DNA of 64,000 nucleotides from CAVIQK01 sp963644945 (GTDB lineage Bacteria > Bacillota > Clostridia > Christensenellales > DTU072). A program made the translations under genes and the position numbers. The notes beneath the pieces are model-generated. The model searched no databases. It was not told where the DNA came from and saw only the letters and a program-made list of their open reading frames with translations. Shown here piece after piece: positions 34,477 to 41,229 of this stretch. Where the stretch lies: NCBI GenBank assembly GCA_963644945.1, contig CAVIQK010000006.1, positions 41,576-105,575 of the forward strand, given 5' to 3'. The number at the start of each line of letters is the position of its first letter. The stretch's first letter is position 1.

Positions 34477-35253
34477 ATGAAAAAATTCAGAAAACTTATT
34501 CCTGCACTTTGTATGCTCGTAGTTAGCGCAGTTCTTATGAGTGCCACCACTTATGCATGGTTCTCAATGAACACCGACGTTAATGTCACCGGTCTCGAAA
34601 TCGAAGCGACAGCAGAAACCTACCTCTTGGTTGATGATACTGCTAAAACCGATGCCGCAGCCATCCAAGCCGCCGCAAAAACCGAAGCCGACAAAAACAC
34701 TTCTTATGCTTTCACAATTGCGGAAGCCAACAAGAAAGTAAAACCCGTCGCAGTAGAGAATGCTACTAAAAATTCCGACCTCACAAACAATGACAACTGG
34801 TACACTATGGCAGCCATAGATGCAACCAAATCCGAGGGAAGCGGAAGCACCAAAAAGACTGTAACTGAAAGAATTGCCGCCGACAACACTTTAACAATTG
34901 CAAATTTCGTTCAAATCGGTGCTGTCAAAGTCACTCTCGAAAAAGGTTCACCTGACCAAACACAAGGCATCTATGCAACCGTCACATTGAAGGCTAAAAC
35001 AGAAGGTAAAGATATCACCGGTGTCACCGTAATTATCGCAGACTCTTCCGATACTAAGATGGCAACCTTCAATTCTACAACAACCGAAAAACAACAAGTT
35101 TCTACCACCAACTTGACCGATAAAACCGTTGAAACACTCAACATCTACGTTTACTACAACGGTGAAGCAGATGCAGTTTATACCAACAACTTTGCAGAAC
35201 TTTCCGGAGCGACCGTTTCAATAACCTTCTCAACCGAAGCACCTAAAGCATAA
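34477..35253 (+). CDS. Secreted protein with SipW-type signal peptide, probable fibre subunit
   Basis: 258 aa. The N-terminus MKKFRKLIPALCMLVVSAVL followed by MSATTYAWFSMNTDVNVTGL is the diagnostic SipW-dependent signal: hydrophobic core, then T-Y-A-W-F-S; cleavage is expected around residue 28. The mature part is Ala/Thr/Lys-rich beta protein with no cysteines after the signal and no cell-wall anchor, as in TasA/camelysin-type fibre proteins. It has the strongest ribosome-binding site of the operon (TTAAGGAGAAAAAACAATG) and is flanked by long hairpins, both in keeping with it being made in the largest amount. I infer a structural subunit; the fold is not proven. Confidence 0.85.
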   Translation: MKKFRKLIPALCMLVVSAVLMSATTYAWFSMNTDVNVTGLEIEATAETYLLVDDTAKTDAAAIQAAAKTEADKNTSYAFTIAEANKKVKPVAVENATKNSDLTNNDNWYTMAAIDATKSEGSGSTKKTVTERIAADNTLTIANFVQIGAVKVTLEKGSPDQTQGIYATVTLKAKTEGKDITGVTVIIADSSDTKMATFNSTTTEKQQVSTTNLTDKTVETLNIYVYYNGEADAVYTNNFAELSGATVSITFSTEAPKA

Positions 35254-35282
35254 TAACAAAATAATTTTTACTGAATAGTTTA

Positions 35283-35312
35283 TGCGCGGCGAGGTAAAAG
35301 CCTCGTCGCGCA
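35283..35312 (+). other. GC-rich hairpin after the subunit gene
   Basis: TGCGCGGCGAGG and CCTCGTCGCGCA form a 12-bp stem (one G-U pair) with a 6-base loop (TAAAAG), 29 bases after the stop codon. No T-run follows. Likely a 3'-end stabiliser or partial read-through element separating the abundant subunit mRNA from the downstream genes. Confidence 0.7.
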
Positions 35313-35328
35313 CAACCATATCACAACA

Positions 35329-35348
35329 ATTTTGTCCTCGGACAAAAT
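35329..35348. repeat. Perfect 9-bp inverted repeat before the signal peptidase gene
   Basis: ATTTTGTCC and GGACAAAAT separated by TC, ending just upstream of the ribosome-binding site TGGAGAAA. Either a DNA operator-like palindrome or a small RNA hairpin that could modulate translation of the signal peptidase. Confidence 0.55.
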
Positions 35349-35364
35349 ACTGGAGAAATAGGGA

Positions 35365-36297
35365 ATGAATAAAGAAAACACAGCAAAAACCAAAAAAATT
35401 CTAGGCATTATCCTCAATATAGTATTGTGGATTTTCGTCATCTTTTGCGTACTTATTACGGTAGTTGCATTCTCGGCGAGTTCTAATGCCAAAAATATAC
35501 CCACCCTCGGAGGCAAGAGTTATCTGACGGTAGCGACCGACTCAATGGAAGGACCACTTCCTACATGGCTAGAAGGCGAATCTACATCTTATTACTCGGG
35601 ATTCAACAAGGGTGATCTCATTATCAGCAAATACGTAGCAGAAGACGAATCTGCTATCGATAGCATCAAAGTCGGTGACATTGTCACATTCGAATGGGAC
35701 ATCAACGACGACGGTATAAAAGAGTACAACACTCACCGTGTCAAATCTATCGATAGAAATGCCACAACGGGTAGCATAATCTCCGTCACAACGGTAGGCG
35801 ACAAAACTTCCGAATTAGAAAGACAAGATATTTGGGATGCAAAAAAGGCAAAAGCCCAAGAGTCTTCCGCAAATCCCACAGAAGAAGAGATTGCTAGCCA
35901 AGTTTTGACCGATGATGAGATAAAAGCAATAGAAGGGAAATATACCAAAGAAATAGTCACCAGAGCCAAAATTTTGGCAGTCTATACCGGTACAAAAGCA
36001 TCGGGACTAGGTTCCGCCCTTTCCTTCCTATCATCACAACTCGGTTTTGGACTTTGTGTCCTTCTCCCCATGATTTTGTTCTTTATCTATGAATTGGTAG
36101 TCTTTATCATGACATTGGTAAAAGTCAAAAACAAAGGCAAGAAGACCATCACCGCCGCAGACGAAGAAGTCATCAAACAACGTGCAATAGAAGAATATCT
36201 CAGAAAACAACAAGCCGAATCTGCATCTATTGACGAATCTGTCGAAGATACTGCGGAAAACAACGAAAACAGCGAAAACAACGAAAACAACGACTAA
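35365..36297 (+). CDS. SipW-type (ER-type) signal peptidase I, first copy
   Basis: 310 aa. N-terminal membrane helix (residues about 13-37), then the catalytic domain: nucleophile Ser60 in ATDSMEG, FNKGDLIIS, VGDIVTFEW, and His124 in NTHRV replacing the lysine of ordinary bacterial signal peptidases, the hallmark of SipW/archaeal-type enzymes. A GDKTSE stretch may supply the acidic residue. A roughly 60-residue charged insertion (from about 155) separates the catalytic core from the second membrane helix (around 230-255); a low-complexity tail rich in Glu and Asn ends the protein. Immediately downstream of the SipW substrate. RBS TGGAGA. Confidence 0.88.
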   Translation: MNKENTAKTKKILGIILNIVLWIFVIFCVLITVVAFSASSNAKNIPTLGGKSYLTVATDSMEGPLPTWLEGESTSYYSGFNKGDLIISKYVAEDESAIDSIKVGDIVTFEWDINDDGIKEYNTHRVKSIDRNATTGSIISVTTVGDKTSELERQDIWDAKKAKAQESSANPTEEEIASQVLTDDEIKAIEGKYTKEIVTRAKILAVYTGTKASGLGSALSFLSSQLGFGLCVLLPMILFFIYELVVFIMTLVKVKNKGKKTITAADEEVIKQRAIEEYLRKQQAESASIDESVEDTAENNENSENNENND

Positions 36298-36309
36298 TAT
36301 ATACAAACA

Positions 36310-37914
36310 ATGATTTTAAGCAGCGAGTTTTTATACGGGTTCCTATCATGGTTCAAAGCCTTCTTCGGCAATATGCTGGACGGCTTCTTGACCATATTCA
36401 AAGGTCTTTTCTACGGAGTAATCGAAATTTTTAATTTCCCTTATTACTTCCAAATATGGTCCGATGAAAGTGTCAATTTTGGAGCATTGGATTGGATCCT
36501 TTCAATTCTCGCTTTTATTTTGACCTTCGCAATTTGGGTAGGACTCCTGGTCCTCCTAATACTTGTTATACGCAAGTTCGTTCGTTATAGAAAGACACTT
36601 GTCGGCAACGAAGACCTTCTAGAAGAAATTTCCGAACTTCACAACGACGTTGTCCGTCTTACCGACGAAAAAGAACGTATCATGCGTATCAAAGTCACCC
36701 AAGCAGGACTTTCTTACGACCAAATGAAAAAGATGTTCGAAGAAGAAATGCGTTCTGCTCAAGAATCTGTCTCCGCAGAAGTGCTTTTAGAAGGAGGAGA
36801 AGACGGTTCTCAAAAGACTCCTCAAGTAGTAGGCGACAAGAGATTTGCCCGTCTTTCTGCAATTGACGAGAAATACACCTACTATACGGCACCCGAATAT
36901 GTTGCAGACATGTCCTTGTCGGACATTTGCGAAGATCTCCGCAACTTTGCTTGTAGCCAAAATCACTTGTACTACGATATTCGTACAATCCGTATGACAA
37001 TAGCCGGTTTTGCCTCAACAAAACTCATTATTTTGCAAGGTATATCCGGTACAGGTAAAACCTCTCTCCCCTATGTAATGGGCAAGTATTTCAAAAACGA
37101 TGCCACCATTACCGCAGTACAACCTTCATGGAGAGATCGCAACGAATTATTCGGTTACTTCAACGAATTCACCAAGAAGTTCAACGAAACCGAAGTTCTT
37201 ACTCGTATTTACGAGGCAGGTTACAATGACGACCTCAACATTATAGTTTTGGACGAAATGAACATCTCTCGTGTCGAGTATTATTTCGCCGAAATGTTGT
37301 CCATTTTGGAAATGCCCAATTCCTCCGAATGGAATTTGGAAATTGTCCCCTCCACTTGGCCTACAGATCCGGTAAAACTTCAAGACGGCAAACTTCACAT
37401 TTCCGAAAATATTTGGTACATAGGCACCATCAACAACGACGACTCGACATTCTCCGTATCCGACAAGGTTTACGACCGTGCCTTCGTTATCAACCTCGAT
37501 AGCAAAGGTATCGCCTTCGATGCCCCCAAGACCGAAGCCAAAGATATTGCTTACTCTTATATAGATAGCCTATACAAGAAAGCATTTGTAGAGCATCCCG
37601 TCTCCGACAAGACTTTGCAAGACATCTCAAAACTCGACTTGTACGTCATCGAAAAATTCCGTGTTGCGTTTGGTAACCGTATCATGAAACAACTTAAAAA
37701 CTTTGTCCCTGTCTATGTAGCATGCGGTGGTGACGAATTAGAAGCCGTCGATTACATGTTGGCAACCAAAGTTTTGAGAAAGTTCGACAGTTTGAACATA
37801 TCGCTTATTCGTGACGAAATAAGAGGTCTTATCACCTTCCTTGACAATACATTCGGCAAGAACAAAATGAAAGAATGTATCGAATATCTAAAACGACTCC
37901 AAAAGACCTATTGA
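36310..37914 (+). CDS. Membrane-anchored McrB-like AAA+ ATPase
   Basis: 534 aa. N-terminus with amphipathic/hydrophobic segments and a clear membrane helix (about residues 60-88), a coiled coil (about 95-150), then an AAA+ domain. Walker A GISGTGKTS near 243-251; Walker B IIVLDEMNISRVEYYFAEML near 309-328, whose DEMN-x-x-R-V-E-x-Y-F pattern is the McrB-family signature; sensor segment IGTINNDDSTFSVSDKVYDRA near 374-394. McrB is normally the GTPase motor of McrBC restriction, but here there is a membrane anchor and no nuclease gene. It probably works with the following 801-aa protein, which it precedes by one base. No ribosome-binding site is visible before the ATG. Confidence 0.85.
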   Translation: MILSSEFLYGFLSWFKAFFGNMLDGFLTIFKGLFYGVIEIFNFPYYFQIWSDESVNFGALDWILSILAFILTFAIWVGLLVLLILVIRKFVRYRKTLVGNEDLLEEISELHNDVVRLTDEKERIMRIKVTQAGLSYDQMKKMFEEEMRSAQESVSAEVLLEGGEDGSQKTPQVVGDKRFARLSAIDEKYTYYTAPEYVADMSLSDICEDLRNFACSQNHLYYDIRTIRMTIAGFASTKLIILQGISGTGKTSLPYVMGKYFKNDATITAVQPSWRDRNELFGYFNEFTKKFNETEVLTRIYEAGYNDDLNIIVLDEMNISRVEYYFAEMLSILEMPNSSEWNLEIVPSTWPTDPVKLQDGKLHISENIWYIGTINNDDSTFSVSDKVYDRAFVINLDSKGIAFDAPKTEAKDIAYSYIDSLYKKAFVEHPVSDKTLQDISKLDLYVIEKFRVAFGNRIMKQLKNFVPVYVACGGDELEAVDYMLATKVLRKFDSLNISLIRDEIRGLITFLDNTFGKNKMKECIEYLKRLQKTY

Positions 37915-37915
37915 T

Positions 37916-40321
37916 ATGAACCAATCTAATATTCAAGATCAACAACTAGAAAAGACCGGTTGGACGGAAAAAATCCGCTTCAACAGGTCTTTTTACGCAA
38001 AACTGGCGTTATCTACCCCCGACGTCAAAGAATATTATTCCCAAGTAGTTTCCAAATTATTCTCATACGAAAGGACTCGTACTCGTGTTTATTGGTCGGG
38101 TATTGCCTTCTATGTCGGCAACAAGCCCCTAGCAAGACTCGGTATGAGTGGCAAAACTCTTTGCATATATCTACCGATAGACGAGGACGAAACCGGCAAA
38201 AAGTACAAGGCAAAAGACGTTTCCGACAAGAAGAAATATCAAAAAGTCCCTTCCCTATACAAAATCAAATCAAAAGGCGCTCTCAACAACGTTCTTCGCA
38301 TGATCGAAAAGGTCGCAAGCCTTTTGTCGCTTACCGAAAAGAGCGATTATACGGGAGCCTCCGTCAAATCAGTCCCTTCCGACACGTTTGACAACCTCTT
38401 GACCAAAGGGTTCATCAAGAGAATAAGAGCAGGCGAAAAGAAAACAAATTCCAATCTTCCCCCAAAATCTATCTTCACCACCACCGACGACGTTTATCTT
38501 GACACGTCCAAAACATTAGGCGACTTGATTAGCGAGTATGCCGAATACGGCAAAATTGCCGACATGTTGACAAACGGTGACGGCAGAGTCAAATTTAGCG
38601 AAAAAGTTATGCTCCGCTCAATAGACGAAGCATGGCTAAAAGCCATCGAAGATTGCCTCCCCGCAATAGATGTTTTGGTAAGGAATCCGTCCCACTTCAT
38701 AGCCGAAAGCGAAAAAGTTCTCCCCATAGAACTCACAAAACGTGTCACCGGTAGAGCCGTCACTCACCTATGTAGACACACCGATTTCCTTGCGAAAAAC
38801 GAAAATGACGAACTCGTCCCCACAAAACTCCTCAATGTTTTTAGAGACGACTCTTTACTTACATACGAAAACAAATTTCTCAACACCCTGCTTTCCAGAC
38901 TTTATATATTTGTCACTCGTCGTTACGACATAGCCGAAGATTACGGTGCCGACGAAAAAGTCAAAATGATGGAATTTGTCGATACTTTCTATCATGACGA
39001 TTCTAAAGGTAGAATTACCATAAAAGTCGAATTGTCCGATCCGTACGAAGAAAAAGTCGAAGTCAAGAGAAGTGCATACAATGCCACCCTCAAAAAGCGT
39101 GTAAAGAAAGTCAAAGATGCAGTTTCTCAATATATGGACTCCGAATTTGTCAAAGACATGGGCAAGAGTTACGTCAACCCTCCCATTTTGCGTACAAATG
39201 CCATTTTGAAAAATAAAAATTTCCGTCAATGTCTAGCGCTTTGGGATTTTATTGAGGGTTATGAAGATGCAATCGGCTTGACCATCACCGAGAAAGTCTC
39301 CGAAATCGATCCCGAGTACGCCAAAAGACTCTACGACCTTGCATCTATCGAATATTTATTGTTTAGATACAATGCCTACGGCTCATTATCCAACGACAAA
39401 GCCGAAGAAACATACGTCCACCAAATCCCCAATCCTCGCATTATTACCGACAAAGAGGAGTTTGAAGACGGCGAATTCGACTTTGAATTTGAAGACGAGC
39501 CTTTGGTTTCCGAAGACCAAGATATTCCGCTCGCTCTTGACGTTGCAATGCAAGCCGACATAGAATATAGAAAAGAATTCCCCGAAGATTACGGCATCTA
39601 CGAAGAAGATTATTCCGAAGCCACATATTACGAACTAAAAGACACCACAATTCTTCGCTTCCCCGCCAAAATTCGTTTGTCGGACGAGTTTACAAAACGT
39701 GCCTATCTCGACATTGTCAACGAATTCTTGAAATATAGACGTGTTTCTTTTAGAGAAAGCAGTTCGTGCGCCACGATCAGAGTAGGCAGAAAAGCCGTAG
39801 TAAAACTTGCAATAAGAGGCAAGAGCCTATATGCCTATTTCTCGGTTGACGGCTCCAAATTCCTTCCCAAATATCACCTAAAACTCGTCGATGCCAAAAA
39901 GTATCAAGACGTTCCTTCCCGTATGAGAGTGCGTAGCCCTAGAGCCTTAAAATATGCCCTAGAAATCGCTCAATTCATCATCGAGAGAGAAGAATTAAAA
40001 GAGAAGAAAACCCCCGTTTTCTTGTCCCGTAGCGAGTTAAAAGCCTTGTCTAGCGAAGAAATGCTCGAAAAAGGCTGGATAAAAAATAAGAAAGTCAAAG
40101 TAGAAGTCCAAGAACCCGACACCCCTACCGAAGAACTTATAGAAGAAAAAACTCCTACGATCGAGATATTCCGTCCCGACGAAAAAACTTATTCAAGTTT
40201 GGAAGAACTCGGCGAAGACGATGCCTCCGACTTCATAGATTATGAAGAAGGACCTCTCGAAACAGGCAAAAAGAGAAAAAGTTTTGCGATATTTAGAAAT
40301 CGCAAATCGGACAAGAAATAA
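37916..40321 (+). CDS. 801-residue partner of the AAA+ ATPase with duplicated unnamed domain
   Basis: No signal peptide or membrane helix. Two copies of the same domain: residues about 20-142 (starting RSFYAKLALS) and about 578-700 (starting LRFPAKIRLS). They share F-x-A-K-[LI]-x-L-S, a G-K-[ST]-L-x-x-Y-[FL] strand, K-[KY]-Y-x-x-V-P-S and a closing K-[IV]-[KR]-S-x-x-A-L helix. A third copy occurs in the protein at 62673. The middle (about 255-345) contains VTHLCRHTDFLAK and LLTYENKFLNTLLSRLY, resembling the Y-E-N-[RK]-F motif of DUF2357 proteins that accompany McrB-like ATPases. No PD-(D/E)xK nuclease is seen. The C-terminus is acidic then basic. Starts one base after the ATPase gene; coupled translation is likely. 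Confidence 0.82.
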   Translation: MNQSNIQDQQLEKTGWTEKIRFNRSFYAKLALSTPDVKEYYSQVVSKLFSYERTRTRVYWSGIAFYVGNKPLARLGMSGKTLCIYLPIDEDETGKKYKAKDVSDKKKYQKVPSLYKIKSKGALNNVLRMIEKVASLLSLTEKSDYTGASVKSVPSDTFDNLLTKGFIKRIRAGEKKTNSNLPPKSIFTTTDDVYLDTSKTLGDLISEYAEYGKIADMLTNGDGRVKFSEKVMLRSIDEAWLKAIEDCLPAIDVLVRNPSHFIAESEKVLPIELTKRVTGRAVTHLCRHTDFLAKNENDELVPTKLLNVFRDDSLLTYENKFLNTLLSRLYIFVTRRYDIAEDYGADEKVKMMEFVDTFYHDDSKGRITIKVELSDPYEEKVEVKRSAYNATLKKRVKKVKDAVSQYMDSEFVKDMGKSYVNPPILRTNAILKNKNFRQCLALWDFIEGYEDAIGLTITEKVSEIDPEYAKRLYDLASIEYLLFRYNAYGSLSNDKAEETYVHQIPNPRIITDKEEFEDGEFDFEFEDEPLVSEDQDIPLALDVAMQADIEYRKEFPEDYGIYEEDYSEATYYELKDTTILRFPAKIRLSDEFTKRAYLDIVNEFLKYRRVSFRESSSCATIRVGRKAVVKLAIRGKSLYAYFSVDGSKFLPKYHLKLVDAKKYQDVPSRMRVRSPRALKYALEIAQFIIEREELKEKKTPVFLSRSELKALSSEEMLEKGWIKNKKVKVEVQEPDTPTEELIEEKTPTIEIFRPDEKTYSSLEELGEDDASDFIDYEEGPLETGKKRKSFAIFRNRKSDKK

Positions 40322-40323
40322 AA

Positions 40324-40986
40324 ATGGCAGACGAAAAGAAAACTAAAAGCCCTAGAAAGAAAGTAATTTCTACAATAATGGTCGTCATTTTTACACTCTT
40401 TGCACTTGTTTTGGTAGTGACGGCATTATTCAACAAGATGAAAGGTCAACCGACATATATATTCGGTTACTCGGTTTTGTGGGTAGAAACCGGCAGTATG
40501 GAAACGACGATCCCCGCAAGGAGTTATATCGCCACCCAAAAATATCAAGACCAAGACCTAAAAGTAGGCGACGTAATCACCTTCAAATGCACCGATTCTA
40601 CCTCGAAAGTGTACGGAAATTACGTGACGCACAGAATAATAGAAAAGACCGAAGACGGCTACAAAACAAAAGGTGATGCCAATCCGTCGGCAGACAAGTG
40701 GACGGTCAAAGACCAAGACATTACCTCGGTTTACGTCAAAAATCTCGACTTTTTCACCGTACTCGGCAGAATATTCGGCTCATGGGTAGGACTTGTCGCA
40801 ATCGGAGCGGTATTTATATTCTCTACGGTCTTTATCTACGTTCCCGAGATAGTCAAAGGACTTAAAGACGAAGAGAAAAAGTCCCCGGAGGACGCCAAAC
40901 AAGAAGAAATCGAAAGACGTATCCAAGAAGAAATAAAGCGTCTAGAAGAAGAAAACAAGAAAAACAACGACTTGAAAGGTAATTAA
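40324..40986 (+). CDS. SipW-type (ER-type) signal peptidase I, second copy
   Basis: 220 aa, compact compared with the first copy. N-terminal membrane helix (about 16-38), Ser58 in ETGSMETT, YIATQKYQDQDLKVGDVITF, His103 in VTHRI, and Asp118 in KGDANPSAD, so the full Ser/His/Asp set of the SipW class is present. Second membrane helix about 145-170, then a Glu/Lys-rich coiled tail that projects into the cytoplasm. The only recognised substrate signal in the window is the 34477 protein, so two peptidases for few substrates is unusual; one may be specialised or act on a cargo encoded elsewhere. Confidence 0.9.
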   Translation: MADEKKTKSPRKKVISTIMVVIFTLFALVLVVTALFNKMKGQPTYIFGYSVLWVETGSMETTIPARSYIATQKYQDQDLKVGDVITFKCTDSTSKVYGNYVTHRIIEKTEDGYKTKGDANPSADKWTVKDQDITSVYVKNLDFFTVLGRIFGSWVGLVAIGAVFIFSTVFIYVPEIVKGLKDEEKKSPEDAKQEEIERRIQEEIKRLEEENKKNNDLKGN

Positions 40987-40998
40987 AAGGAGAAAGAT

Positions 40999-41226
40999 AT
41001 GTTCAAAAAAATTAAATTAAGACGTGCCATTGCAAAATGCAAAAGATGTATCGAATATCTAGAAAAGAAACGTTCCCGTTCACAAGCCGCTTTGGTAGAG
41101 TCGATTCTTACCAACAAAGAGCCGGCAGATGAAGATGTAGAATTTTTCAATCTTTATACCTCTCGTATAAATGCCGAACGTGACAAAATGCATCAATTCG
41201 AAGTAGAACTCGGTAGCAATAAATAA
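40999..41226 (+). CDS. Small basic helical protein, unknown
   Basis: 75 aa with a strong ribosome-binding site (AAAAGGAGAAAG) 8 bases upstream, so it is almost certainly translated. Predicted all-helical: a basic N-terminal half (KLRRAIAKCKRCIEYLEKKRSR) and an acidic C-terminal half (ERDKMHQFEVEL), separated by a loop. Two cysteines (CKRC) near residue 14. No known family. Position between the second signal peptidase and the EAL sensor suggests a small adaptor of this system. Confidence 0.72.
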   Translation: MFKKIKLRRAIAKCKRCIEYLEKKRSRSQAALVESILTNKEPADEDVEFFNLYTSRINAERDKMHQFEVELGSNK

Positions 41227-41229
41227 CAA

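Noticed and set aside
36310..40321. McrBC-type restriction (defence) system
   Set aside because: The ATPase is McrB-like, but no nuclease motif is visible, the ATPase is membrane-anchored, and all neighbours are secretion or c-di-GMP genes. Kept as an unusual McrB relative instead.
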